From NCBI GenBank assembly GCA_002455425.1, contig DKKT01000059.1:1-18111 (forward strand): a stretch of 18,111 nucleotides of DNA, read 5' to 3'. The notes below the pieces were generated by a model. The model was given only the letters and a program-made list of their open reading frames with translations, did not search any database and had not been told where the DNA came from. Below are positions 6,424 to 14,182 of this stretch, one piece after another. The stretch comes from Chthonomonas sp. UBA6659 (lineage in GTDB: Bacteria > Armatimonadota > Fimbriimonadia > Fimbriimonadales > Fimbriimonadaceae). Position 1 is the first letter of the stretch, and each line of letters begins with the position of its first letter. A program made the position numbers and the translations under genes.

Positions 6424-7425
6424 ATGGTCGCGCTCATCCTCTCCACCGTTCTCGCGCCCGTCGCCTACGGATTCGGACCGGCGACGAAGCTCGCTTACGA
6501 TGCCAACGTCACGTTCGAGGGCTTCATTCCGATCCTCGGTGGCCAGGAGGGCAAGGTCGAGGTCGCGATGGGCGTATCGGTCGAAGGGCTGAGCCCGACC
6601 GAACCCAAGCAACTTCGAGCCGCAAGCGAGATCAAGAAGTTCAAGATCATCTTCAACGGTGCCGAACTGCCCCTCACCCTCGATAATGTCAAGGACTACT
6701 TCCCCCGGACCACGATCAAGCTGACCCCGGAGGGCAAGATCGTGGCCACGGACGCTCCCGACCTGACCTTGCCGGTCAAGCTCCCCGGCCTCGACGCCAA
6801 GCGCTTCCCCGACATCACGTATCTGCCGATCGAATTCCCCGAGACCGGAGTCGAGCCGGGCACCACCTGGAGTTTCAAAAAGAGCTTCGCCGGAAGCGAC
6901 GTCACCTACACCTGCAAAGTCGGCGACATGACCGACGCCACCCTGAAGGTGGACGTCGGCATCCAGCAGAGCTATGAACTTCTGGAAGATGAAGCCAAGC
7001 AGGTCGTCACAAACGAGAAGGACGCCGTGGCCCGTGTGAAGACCGACCTCACCGGCACCGGCGTCGTCGAGTTCGATCGGAAGCTGGGCGTGGTCCGAGT
7101 CTTCCAAGCCGATGCCAAAGCGATCAGCAAGGCGACCGATCTCAAGTCGAAGGAGACGACCGAACGCGTGCTGACGACCAAGCTCGCGATCAAGTTGATC
7201 CAGCCCGAGAAGAAGACGGCTTCCCGGAGCGGAACGATCCTGGCGCGTGCTCAGGGCTGGTGGGAGAGTGCGGTCGAGTGGGGCTCGTCGCTATGGTCGA
7301 AGGCAAAGGGCTACGCGTTCATGGCCAAGGCCGCCTTGGACGCCAACAACCTGGCCGTGGGGCTGCCGGTCGGAGGTTGGACGAAGGGGATCGGCGCCTG
7401 GATCGACCGCGTGTTTGGCGACTGA
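6424..7425 (+). CDS. Hypothetical exported beta-rich protein
   Basis: A 333-residue protein with a short signal peptide (MVALILSTVLAPVAYG). The middle is made of alternating strands with the sequence EGKIVATDAPDLTLPVKL near 101-118 and PIEFPETGVEPGTTWSF near 139-155. These features, a threshold-like PEG-K segment and a 'LP ... V-G-W' pattern, recall periplasmic DUF6263-type proteins, but I would not assign the family with confidence. The last 70 residues contain an amphipathic Trp-rich region (GWWESAVEWGSSLWSKAKGY, about 279-298) that could lie on a membrane surface. It converges on the permease gene with only 3 bp between the stop codons. The function is unknown. Confidence 0.75.
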   Translation: MVALILSTVLAPVAYGFGPATKLAYDANVTFEGFIPILGGQEGKVEVAMGVSVEGLSPTEPKQLRAASEIKKFKIIFNGAELPLTLDNVKDYFPRTTIKLTPEGKIVATDAPDLTLPVKLPGLDAKRFPDITYLPIEFPETGVEPGTTWSFKKSFAGSDVTYTCKVGDMTDATLKVDVGIQQSYELLEDEAKQVVTNEKDAVARVKTDLTGTGVVEFDRKLGVVRVFQADAKAISKATDLKSKETTERVLTTKLAIKLIQPEKKTASRSGTILARAQGWWESAVEWGSSLWSKAKGYAFMAKAALDANNLAVGLPVGGWTKGIGAWIDRVFGD

Positions 7426-7428
7426 GCC

Positions 7429-8658
7429 TCACTCGTGGCGGAGCGCCACGATCGGATCCATCGCCGCCGCCCGTACCGCCGGATAGAAGCCGAACACCAT
7501 GCCGATCAATGCCGAGAAGAGTGCGGCCATGATCGCGGCCCCGACCGGGAACGGTGTCGCGAGACCCTGCTCATTCGGCCAACCCTGGACGACGGTGAAG
7601 AGCGTGAAGATCGTGCCCAGGCACCAGGCGATGAACATCCCGATGAGTCCTCCGACCATGCTGAGCGTTCCCGCTTCGACGAGGAATTGGCTCAGGATCG
7701 CCGGCTTTTTCGCCCCAACCGCCTTCCGGAGTCCGATCTCGCGGGTCCGCTCGGTCACGGAGACGAGCATGATGTTCATGATCCCGATACCCCCGACGAG
7801 AAGCGAGAGCGCCGCGATCCCCGCCAACAAGGCGCCCGCAAATCCGACGATGCCCTGGAAGACGGCCAGAACGTTCTGGCTCGATTCGACCTGGTAGAGC
7901 GGCCGGTTGTTGCTCTTGGCCATGAGCGCTTCCCAGATCTCTTGCGTGGCATCGTCGATTTTCACATCGGGTTTTGCACGAAACAGGATGAGATCGATCT
8001 TGTCGCCCCCGAGCCACTTGGCGTTCGCGGTCGAGAGCGGCATGAAGAGCGCTTTCGTGTCGCGGTCGCCCATCATTTCGAGCGGCTTCGTGATGCCGAC
8101 GACTTCGAGCGTCAGGTCCTGCATCTGGACGAGTTCGCCGATCGCCGGCTTGTCCCCGAAGATCGCCTTGCGCGTATCGTCGCTGATGACGGCAACGTTC
8201 GCCTTCGTGTCGTTATCCCGCTTGTTGATGTAGCGCCCTTCGAGGAGGGGGATGCGGTTGAGCTCGATGAAGTTCTCGTCGACCGCGCGGACGCCGACGT
8301 CCTTCGCTTCCTGGTCCCCGGCCTTGACGGTGTGTCGACCCGTCTCTCGATAGCCCGCCGCCAACGAGATTGCGCCAGTCCGGTCGCGAATGTAATCAAT
8401 GTCCGAGAGCTTGAGGCCCTCGATCTGCCCTTGGATCTGACCCTTCTCCAGGCGCGAAGGTTGAAACACCACGAAGATCGTATCGGAGCCGATGCGCGCG
8501 AACTCGGTCTTAAGATAGTCCTGGAACGCGCCCGAAATCATGACGATCAGCGTGACGGACATTACGCCGATGATCACGCCGAGCATGGTCAGGAACGCCC
8601 GCATCTTGTGCAGACGCAACATGTCGAGCGCGATCAGGAACGATTGGCCGACGTTCAA
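7429..8658 (-). CDS. ABC transporter permease, MacB/FtsX family
   Basis: A 409-residue inner-membrane permease of the MacB/LolC/FtsX superfamily. One transmembrane helix near the N-terminus (about 19-43, MRAFLTMLGVIIGVMSV) is followed by a periplasmic MacB_PCD-like domain of about 220 residues and three more helices (about 270-300, 325-355, 370-395). The conserved segment GGIGIMNIMLVSVTERTREI and the closing DPIVALRHE are typical. MacB itself carries an N-terminal ATPase; this protein lacks one, and no ATPase gene is adjacent. The start is TTG at 8658-8656, giving a TTGA overlap with the adaptor's stop codon; the next ATG would remove residues before the first helix. Coupled translation with the adaptor at 8655-10277 is likely. 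The substrate is unknown: an antibiotic, a peptide or a lipoprotein are the usual options. Confidence 0.9.
   Translation of the reverse strand: MNVGQSFLIALDMLRLHKMRAFLTMLGVIIGVMSVTLIVMISGAFQDYLKTEFARIGSDTIFVVFQPSRLEKGQIQGQIEGLKLSDIDYIRDRTGAISLAAGYRETGRHTVKAGDQEAKDVGVRAVDENFIELNRIPLLEGRYINKRDNDTKANVAVISDDTRKAIFGDKPAIGELVQMQDLTLEVVGITKPLEMMGDRDTKALFMPLSTANAKWLGGDKIDLILFRAKPDVKIDDATQEIWEALMAKSNNRPLYQVESSQNVLAVFQGIVGFAGALLAGIAALSLLVGGIGIMNIMLVSVTERTREIGLRKAVGAKKPAILSQFLVEAGTLSMVGGLIGMFIAWCLGTIFTLFTVVQGWPNEQGLATPFPVGAAIMAALFSALIGMVFGFYPAVRAAAMDPIVALRHE
7434..7450. terminator. Hairpin at the convergent gene ends
   Basis: CGTGGCG (7434-7440) and CGCCACG (7444-7450) form a perfect 7-bp stem with a 3-nt loop, 9 bp after the stop codon of the 6424 gene and inside the last codons of the minus-strand permease. 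It could limit read-through between the converging genes. There is no T tract on either strand, so factor-dependent or partial termination is the most that can be proposed. Confidence 0.3.
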
Positions 8659-10277
8659 TCGTTAGGCCCCCCGAACGCGCCCCGCCGCTTAGGACCGGTG
8701 AAAGCCGGCTTTTCGAGTTTCTGACCCTCGGTCGCGCCCGACTTGATCTCGACGAAGGTGCTCGTGCGCACGCCCGGCACCACCGCCTCACGGGTCGCCT
8801 TCGCATCCTTCTTCTTGGGGTCGGGCTTGATCATGAGGAACGCTCCCTCTGTGTCTTGCCCGAGGTACTCGACCGGTACCCGCAGGACGTTTTCGATCCG
8901 GAGCGTGTCCATGGTGCACTTCGCCGACATCCCCGACTTGAGCCCGGCCTGCGACTTGTCGAGGGTGACCTCCACTTCAAACTTCACCACCGGTTGGGCG
9001 CCGGTGGCCGCGGCGGCAATCTTGCTCGCCGGAGCGATTTTGGTGACCTGGCCCTCCATGGTGTCGTCGGGCAGGGCGTCCACGTCGACCTTGGCCTTCA
9101 TCCCCAACTTGAGTTTGGCCGCGTCGATTTCATTGATGTCGAGCTTCACGATCATCCGACGACGATCCTCGAGACGAACGATCGGCGTACCGCTGCTGAA
9201 GCTACTGAGGCTCGAGACAAGCTCACCTTCCTGGATCAGCCGCTTCGCGATCACGCCCGCGATGGGGGCCCGGATCTCGGTCTCGCCGAGCTGCCGGCGC
9301 GAATCGTTGACGACGCTGCGCAGTTGGTCTACCGTGGCTTGGCCTTGGGCACGGCCCTTCTGCAGGACCTCGACGTCGCGGAGCCCGATCTCGGCTTCCC
9401 GAACCGTCGCGACCGCTGTTTCATACTCTTTGCGCTTGACGTCGTCCTGAATGCGATTGGCCATCGCCCGGTCGAGGTCGGCCTTGGCTTGACGGACCCG
9501 CTCCTCGGCTTGACGGCGCTCCAAGTCCTGTTGACCATCGAGACGACCGAGGCGATCGCGAGCCCCTTGGAGCCGGGTCTGCGCGAGGTCCAGTTGTTGG
9601 CGCGCGAGCTCAACGTCGCGATCGGCGACATAGCCGGACGCTCGGAGCCCCTTCTGGCGATCGAACTCGCGCTTGGCCTGTTCGTAGTTCGTATTGGCCT
9701 CATCGACAGCGTTTTGGGTTTGAGTTCGCTCGTTCAATTGGGATGTGTTGACGAGGAGATCTCGAGTCTGAACGGCCGAGTTGTACGCGGTCTGGGCCGA
9801 CTCGATCGACGACTTCGTCAACGTCGGCTGAATCTGGAGTTCCTTCTCAAGCTGAGCCAGGCGCGCTCGCGCCTTTTCCAGTGCCGTCTTTGCGAGAACC
9901 CGCCGCTGCTCGATCTCGATCGTGGCGCGCGCGACTCCTGCCTGCGCACCCCGCAACTGGGCCTCGTCCTGCTCGACTCGGAGCTCCGTTTCCTGGGGAT
10001 CGATCGTCGCGATCAACTGACCGGCGGAGACTTCGTCCCCTTCCTCGACCCAGAGCTTCTTCACACGCCCGGCCACGCGGCTCTTGATCTCGACGACCTT
10101 GACCGCATCGACGGTGCCACTCTCCACGACGGAGACGATCAGGTTGCCCCGCTCGACCACCACATCCTTGGCAGCCGGGGGCTTCCGCATCGACCCGAGC
10201 ACTCGGGTGAGGGCAAACATCCCTCCTCCGCACAGCACGACCAGAACGACCAGCAGAATCAACCAAACGCGCTTCAT
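8655..10277 (-). CDS. MacA/HlyD-type periplasmic adaptor
   Basis: A 540-residue membrane-fusion (adaptor) protein that would link the permease to an outer-membrane channel or act on envelope substrates. A single N-terminal membrane anchor (about 4-24) is followed by the first lipoyl half-motif (about 54-93, with SRVAGRVKKLWVEEGDEV), a very long helical hairpin (about 95-330, rich in Glu, Arg, Gln and Ala), then the second lipoyl half (IRAPIAGVIAKRLIQEGELV near 333-352), a beta-barrel domain and a membrane-proximal domain. Typical MacA proteins are about 370 residues; most of the extra length here is in the hairpin. The gene overlaps the permease by 4 bp. ATG 10277 has no Shine-Dalgarno sequence but a TAGAAT hexamer ends 10 nt upstream. 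Confidence 0.92.
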   Translation of the reverse strand: MKRVWLILLVVLVVLCGGGMFALTRVLGSMRKPPAAKDVVVERGNLIVSVVESGTVDAVKVVEIKSRVAGRVKKLWVEEGDEVSAGQLIATIDPQETELRVEQDEAQLRGAQAGVARATIEIEQRRVLAKTALEKARARLAQLEKELQIQPTLTKSSIESAQTAYNSAVQTRDLLVNTSQLNERTQTQNAVDEANTNYEQAKREFDRQKGLRASGYVADRDVELARQQLDLAQTRLQGARDRLGRLDGQQDLERRQAEERVRQAKADLDRAMANRIQDDVKRKEYETAVATVREAEIGLRDVEVLQKGRAQGQATVDQLRSVVNDSRRQLGETEIRAPIAGVIAKRLIQEGELVSSLSSFSSGTPIVRLEDRRRMIVKLDINEIDAAKLKLGMKAKVDVDALPDDTMEGQVTKIAPASKIAAAATGAQPVVKFEVEVTLDKSQAGLKSGMSAKCTMDTLRIENVLRVPVEYLGQDTEGAFLMIKPDPKKKDAKATREAVVPGVRTSTFVEIKSGATEGQKLEKPAFTGPKRRGAFGGPND

Positions 10278-10287
10278 GCGATGGCAG

Positions 10288-10293
10288 ATTCTA
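10288..10293 (-). promoter_or_regulatory. Candidate -10 element for adaptor-permease operon
   Basis: On the minus strand TAGAAT ends 10 nt before the adaptor ATG, in the 64-bp gap behind the peptidase gene. It matches TATAAT at five of six positions. A start 6-8 nt downstream would leave almost no leader. No good -35 hexamer is present. Confidence 0.45.
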
Positions 10294-10317
10294 CATGGCG
10301 GAGACTGTGGCCGTTGC

Positions 10318-10338
10318 GGGGTCCCAGTTCAGGACCCC
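10318..10338 (-). terminator. Hairpin behind the M28 peptidase gene
   Basis: GGGGTCC (10318-10324) and GGACCCC (10332-10338) form a perfect 7-bp GC-rich stem with a 7-nt loop, starting 3 bp beyond the peptidase stop codon on the minus strand. No T tract follows on that strand. The position strongly suggests a transcript-end structure, as with the hairpin at 1058-1078. Confidence 0.45.
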
Positions 10339-10341
10339 TTC

Positions 10342-11844
10342 TCAGTGATCATGATCATGGTCGTGATCGTGGTCGTGATCATGATCTCCGGGGAACGTGT
10401 CGTCCCCGAGTCCGCCGCCGGGGCGTCGGCCGCCGGCGCCCCACTGGTCATCCTTCGGCCGAGGAAGACGTTCCGGGTGGGTGGCCAGCATGTAGGCTGC
10501 CAGCGCCGTGTTGGTTGCAGACTGTCTCAGATAATCGGGGAAGGTGTTTTCGATACGGTCATGCTGCGTGTGCCACACATAGCGGTAGACCTGTTTGCCG
10601 GTTTCGGTCCAATGGAACCCAGGGACCTTGGCGTTGAGGAACGGGACATGGTCACTTCCGCCGCCCCGCGCAACCTGACTCACCTCATTGAACTTCAGCG
10701 GTGTGTCCGGAAACGCGGCATTCATGATCGGCTCCAACGGCTTGAAGAACGGCATCCACGCCGGGATGAGGTTGAGGCCACCCTGGTAGTTCGAGCCGCC
10801 GTCGTCGTTGAACATCGCCACGATTTGATCGAGGCTGTCGCGGCGCTTGTTGACGTATGCCACGGAACCGAGGAGTCCCTGCTCTTCGCCCGACCAAAGG
10901 ACGAGGCGGATCGTGCGGCGCGGTCGCACATTGCTCTTGGCCAGGATGCGGATCGCCTCGAGCATCACCGAGCTACCGGTTCCGTTATCGCTCGCACCCT
11001 GTGATCCCGGTGCATCCCAACTGTCCAGGTGAGCACTGATGATGATCTGCTCCTCCGGATACTGCCAACCTGGGAGGTCGGCTACGACGTTGTACTGCCG
11101 GACCGGGCCCTTCCACACGTGGTTCTCGAGCCCGAATTCGAGCTCGACCTTGCGGTTGCGATCAAGGCTACGCAGAATGCGGTCGTAATCCGATTTGCGA
11201 ATCGTGACGAGCACGCGCTGGGGGCGCGTGTCCCACGTGATGTCGCGACCCCTTCCAGCAGCCCAGATGATCTCGGCACCAGAACTGTAGACGCGCCCGG
11301 CGATCCCGGCGCGATCGAGCGCGGTGTCGAGTTCGGTCGGGGCCGCGATCGACGGTCCGCCCATCCCGACCGGGCGCGGCATGATGATCCAAACGCCCCG
11401 GTACTTCTGCGGATCGGCATTCACCTCGGCGGCAGACTCGGGCTGGCGAAGCGCCACACCGCGCACAGGTCCCTGGGTGCCTGGGGCCCAGCACGGAGTC
11501 GAGAAGGCGAACGGTTCATCGAACGGCTCCACCATCCGCCCGATCTGGGTGTCGCCCCGATGCCAACCGAGCGGGAACTCGCCCCATTGCTCGAGATGGA
11601 CGTTTTTCAGGCCCCAGCCGATCAGCTTGTCCATGATCCGAGTCTGGGCCTTCGCCAGATTCGGCGAGGAGGTCACGCGGGGCCCGATTTCGCCGGTCAG
11701 AAACGCGAGAATCTGGTTCACCTGACTGTGGTTCTTCCCCTCGTCGAGGATGCGGTCGAGAGTGGCCTTCGGGTACTGGGCGAAGGCGCCGGCAGCCACC
11801 GCCAGAGCAACGACGAGGACGCCGGAACGGGTCGACATTGTCAT
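10342..11844 (-). CDS. Secreted M28 family zinc peptidase with Asp-His tail
   Basis: A 500-residue exported metallopeptidase of family M28 (aminopeptidase or carboxypeptidase Q-like). A signal peptide (about 1-22, ending AGAFAQ) precedes a region resembling the family's pro- and protease-associated segments. The two-zinc centre can be read: HLDSWD (H272), ASDNGTG (D286, bridging), WSGEEQG (E320 catalytic, E321 ligand), NDDGG (D347/D348) and YVWHTQHD (H425). GSDHVPF at 396-402 is the usual family block. All key residues are present, so activity is likely; substrate preference cannot be read. The last 14 residues are seven Asp-His pairs preceded by a Gly-rich linker, an unusual metal-binding tail. 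ATG 11844 is preferred because the signal peptide starts there; a second ATG two codons later (11838) is equally plausible. Confidence 0.93.
   Translation of the reverse strand: MTMSTRSGVLVVALAVAAGAFAQYPKATLDRILDEGKNHSQVNQILAFLTGEIGPRVTSSPNLAKAQTRIMDKLIGWGLKNVHLEQWGEFPLGWHRGDTQIGRMVEPFDEPFAFSTPCWAPGTQGPVRGVALRQPESAAEVNADPQKYRGVWIIMPRPVGMGGPSIAAPTELDTALDRAGIAGRVYSSGAEIIWAAGRGRDITWDTRPQRVLVTIRKSDYDRILRSLDRNRKVELEFGLENHVWKGPVRQYNVVADLPGWQYPEEQIIISAHLDSWDAPGSQGASDNGTGSSVMLEAIRILAKSNVRPRRTIRLVLWSGEEQGLLGSVAYVNKRRDSLDQIVAMFNDDGGSNYQGGLNLIPAWMPFFKPLEPIMNAAFPDTPLKFNEVSQVARGGGSDHVPFLNAKVPGFHWTETGKQVYRYVWHTQHDRIENTFPDYLRQSATNTALAAYMLATHPERLPRPKDDQWGAGGRRPGGGLGDDTFPGDHDHDHDHDHDHDH
10345..10386 (-). repeat. 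Hexanucleotide-type repeat encoding (Asp-His)7
   Basis: Forty-two bases immediately before the peptidase stop codon consist of seven 6-bp units of GAY-CAY codons in the gene's sense. The tract contains five GATC sites and is locally palindromic. Synonymous changes between units (GAT/GAC, CAC/CAT) keep the dipeptide constant. Slippage could vary the tail length between strains. Confidence 0.85.
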
Positions 11845-11891
11845 AGTCTGGTATTCACCCAACGCATGCCATTCTCCTTCCCGATCGAGGG

Positions 11892-11899
11892 TGTATCCT
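11892..11899. promoter_or_regulatory. Overlapping -10-like sites in a divergent gap
   Basis: On the plus strand TATCCT (11894-11899) ends 6 nt before the glycosyltransferase ATG. On the minus strand the overlapping GATACA (11897-11892) could serve the peptidase gene with a leader of about 40 nt. The whole divergent gap is only 61 bp. Both hexamers are imperfect and lack clear -35 partners. Confidence 0.3.
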
Positions 11900-11905
11900 C
11901 CCTTC

Positions 11906-12601
11906 ATGGCCGAGACGGAACCCGAGGTTACGGTGCTCGTGCCTGCCCTGAACGAGGAGGCGACCCTCGGTCCGTTGCTCGATCGACTCCTCGAGTTGCC
12001 GCTGACGTTGCAGGTGATCGTCATCGACGACGGGTCCACCGACGCGACGCCGGAAGTGCTCGCCGCCTATCGAGACCGGATCACAGTCCTCCGCAACGAC
12101 AAGCCCGGGGGCAAGGGGGCGGCGATCCGCCACGGGTTGGCGCAGGCGAGGGGCCAGGTCGTGGTCATCCAAGATGCCGACCTCGAATACTTCCCGGAGG
12201 AGCTGCCGGCCATTGTTGCCCCGATCCTTCGCGGCGAGGCCAACGTCGTCTACGGAACCCGATTTCGGAACGGGATGCCCCGAGGGATGGCGCTTCCGAA
12301 CAAGATGGTCAATAAGTTGCTCGTCTGGGCGGTGGCCGTGCTCTACTTCCGACGGATCACCGACGAGGCCACGTGCTACAAGGCATTCCGTCGCGATCTC
12401 CTGGAACGGATGCACCTGGTGTGTCACCGATTCGAGTTTTGCCCGGAGGTGACGGCCAAGGCGATTCGACTGGGAGAACGGATCGTCGAAGTCCCTATTC
12501 GCTACGTCCCTCGCAACAAAGAAGCAGGCAAAAAGATCCGATGGACCGACGCTCCGGAGGCGTTCTGGACGCTCCTTCGCCACCGGTTCGGCAAGTTCTG
12601 A
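11906..12601 (+). CDS. GT2 family glycosyltransferase, DPM1-like
   Basis: A 231-residue soluble GT-A enzyme of the glycosyltransferase 2 family, similar in length and motifs to dolichol-phosphate mannose synthase-type proteins, which move a sugar from a nucleotide donor to a polyprenyl phosphate or other acceptor. Visible motifs are VLVPALNEE (10-18), VIDDGSTD (39-46), GGKGAAIRHGL (68-78), the metal-binding DAD (90-92), and the C-terminal block with EVPIRYVPR and GKKIRWTD. No transmembrane segment follows, so it is probably cytosolic or peripheral. ATG 11906 fits the family start; the in-frame extension to 11750 overlaps the peptidase gene. It is convergent with the phytoene synthase-type gene (25 bp between stop codons). 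Sugar and acceptor are unknown. Confidence 0.9.
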   Translation: MAETEPEVTVLVPALNEEATLGPLLDRLLELPLTLQVIVIDDGSTDATPEVLAAYRDRITVLRNDKPGGKGAAIRHGLAQARGQVVVIQDADLEYFPEELPAIVAPILRGEANVVYGTRFRNGMPRGMALPNKMVNKLLVWAVAVLYFRRITDEATCYKAFRRDLLERMHLVCHRFEFCPEVTAKAIRLGERIVEVPIRYVPRNKEAGKKIRWTDAPEAFWTLLRHRFGKF

Positions 12602-12626
12602 GGCGTGGTACTGCTTTCGTCCGGGG

Positions 12627-13478
12627 CTAAGGTCGGTGGACGAGAAGCCCGCCGGCAACGATCAGCTTCTCGAGGGTGGTGGTTCGAGCGCGTCGTCGGA
12701 ACACGTCGTAGCCGTTGGACTCGATGCGATCGAGAATCCGGGCATAGAGGACCCGGGCCAACGCGACCGGACGGCGATAGGGGTCGGGAAGCCGAGCGAT
12801 TTCCGCATCGGCGTCCGCATAGAGTCGGCGCGCCCGCCCGATTTCGAACTCCGCGAGCGATCGGAACTCCGGAGTCACCTGCCGCGAAGACAACTCGACC
12901 TTGAAGCGATCCAGGTCCTCTTGGGGCAGGTACACCCGTCCCCGATCGAGATCTTCGCCGACGTCACGCAGAAAGTTCGTCAGCTGCATCGCTTCACCGA
13001 GACGGTGGGCGCCGTGGGTCCGGTCCGCGTTCATCTCGACCCCGAGCACGGTACACATCATCGCCCCGACCGCGCTCGCCGAGCCCCGCATGTAACCCTG
13101 AAGGTCGGCATAGGTCGCGTACCGTCGGACCGTGAGATCGGACTCCATCGCGTCGAGGAACAGGAGGGGCTCTTCAAGACCCATTCCGGTTTCGGCCATC
13201 GTGTCCGCGAACGCGCGAAGAACCGGCTCTCGAGGTGGAGTACCCGCCACCGCGGCCACCAGCTGCCCCCGAAATTCCATCAGGCGTTTGAGGGTTTCCG
13301 CCTCGTCCTGGACCGGGTTGTCGACCCACTCGTCCGGCACTCGAACGAAGCCGTAGAGCGCGTCGACGCGGCGCCGTATCGGCAAGGGGAAGCGACGCGA
13401 CGCGAAGTAATACGTCGTGCCATGTTGCCGATGGAGTCGGCGGCATGCCTCGTAGTCGGCCGGGGTCGCGAATTTCAT
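12627..13478 (-). CDS. Phytoene/squalene synthase family protein
   Basis: A 283-residue enzyme of the trans-isoprenyl diphosphate synthase head-to-head family, which condenses two prenyl diphosphates (GGPP to phytoene, or FPP to squalene or a precursor). Both Asp-rich metal-binding motifs are present: DEWVD (49-53) and DVGED (172-176) followed by the diagnostic DRGRVYLPQEDL. The conserved YMRGSASAVGAMMC segment lies between them. The sequence looks more like CrtB-type phytoene synthase than HpnC/HpnD, but product length cannot be read reliably. ATG 13478 overlaps the upstream acyltransferase stop codon as ATGA, so translation is probably coupled. The longer open frame to 13946 is a shadow of the acyltransferase. 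It is the last gene of the four-gene operon. Confidence 0.93.
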   Translation of the reverse strand: MKFATPADYEACRRLHRQHGTTYYFASRRFPLPIRRRVDALYGFVRVPDEWVDNPVQDEAETLKRLMEFRGQLVAAVAGTPPREPVLRAFADTMAETGMGLEEPLLFLDAMESDLTVRRYATYADLQGYMRGSASAVGAMMCTVLGVEMNADRTHGAHRLGEAMQLTNFLRDVGEDLDRGRVYLPQEDLDRFKVELSSRQVTPEFRSLAEFEIGRARRLYADADAEIARLPDPYRRPVALARVLYARILDRIESNGYDVFRRRARTTTLEKLIVAGGLLVHRP

Positions 13479-14182
13479 GGTCGGGCGCGGCGCATGTCCC
13501 AGCGTTCGTTGACGTCCCGCGTGCCCTGCACCAGCACTTCGAACGACTCCGGGCGAGCCAGAACATCGGCGCGCAACTCCTCTAGCGAATGTACGAGCGA
13601 ACTGCGCGACTCCTCGGCAACGTCTGGCCCCGGTGCGACCGGGAGGCTCATCCGAAGAAACGCCTCGGGCCGTTCGTGCATCGACATATCGTAGAGAATC
13701 GCGACGGGCACCACCCGGACTCCCGGCACTTTGCGAGCCACAAAACCGAGGGCGTCGCCAAACGCCAGCAGCTCCGGCGGTCGATGGAGAGTGCCTTCCG
13801 CGAACAGGACGAGGGATCTTCCCTCTCCCTGCATCCGTTCGATGGTCCGGCGCACGGTCATGGCTCGCCGGAGCGGGTCGTCGACCGGGAACGGCATCCC
13901 GCCGACCTTGGCGAAGAGGGGAAACGCGTCGAACTCGGCGATCCAATCGAGGGCCGGTGTCCCGAGTCGCGTCACGAGATGGAACATCAGATAGCCGTCA
14001 TGCCAGCCGTGGTGGTTGGCCGCGAATATCACCGGCTCCGAGCCGTCGAACGGCACCCGGACGTCCCCCAGTTCGCAGACCGGCCCCGACCAGTAGACCG
14101 CCCGGAACCGCCGTCGGACCGACCTGCGGATCATCCCGCCGACCAAGCGACCCAGAATCCCCTGCTCTTGGCCCGAACTCAC
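13475..14182 (-). CDS. PlsC-like 1-acyl-glycerophosphate acyltransferase family
   Basis: A 235-residue acyltransferase of the PlsC/LPLAT superfamily, which moves fatty acyl groups from acyl-CoA or acyl-ACP to lipid acceptors at the inner membrane. The catalytic HX4D motif is NHHGWHD (56-62, H57 and D62). The second conserved block is LFAEGT (126-131), a variant of the usual PEGT. An N-terminal basic helix could attach it to the membrane. The start is taken as GTG 14182, which overlaps the preceding stop codon as GTGA and agrees with the 4-bp overlaps on both sides; the in-frame ATG at 14290 would overlap the upstream gene by over 100 bp. Its position directly before a phytoene synthase-type gene suggests an isoprenoid or membrane-lipid acceptor; this is inference. 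Confidence 0.88.
   Translation of the reverse strand: MSSGQEQGILGRLVGGMIRRSVRRRFRAVYWSGPVCELGDVRVPFDGSEPVIFAANHHGWHDGYLMFHLVTRLGTPALDWIAEFDAFPLFAKVGGMPFPVDDPLRRAMTVRRTIERMQGEGRSLVLFAEGTLHRPPELLAFGDALGFVARKVPGVRVVPVAILYDMSMHERPEAFLRMSLPVAPGPDVAEESRSSLVHSLEELRADVLARPESFEVLVQGTRDVNERWDMRRARP

Noticed and set aside
8856..10637. A 593-codon open frame antisense to the adaptor gene
   Set aside because: The minus strand encodes a full adaptor with lipoyl motifs and a 4-bp overlap; the antisense frame has no recognisable features.
11845..11905. A five-codon mini-ORF (ATGGCATGC...) with an AAGGAG upstream in the peptidase leader
   Set aside because: The purine-rich site is only one base from the ATG, too close for normal initiation, and the reading frame is too short to support.
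12618..12642. Possible hairpin CGTCC/GGACG between the converging glycosyltransferase and synthase genes
   Set aside because: Only a 5-bp stem with a 15-nt loop and no T tract; not distinguishable from chance in GC-rich DNA.
13475..13946. N-terminal extension of the phytoene synthase frame to 13946
   Set aside because: The extension overlaps the acyltransferase gene throughout and has shadow-frame composition; the ATGA overlap at 13478 gives a family-length protein.
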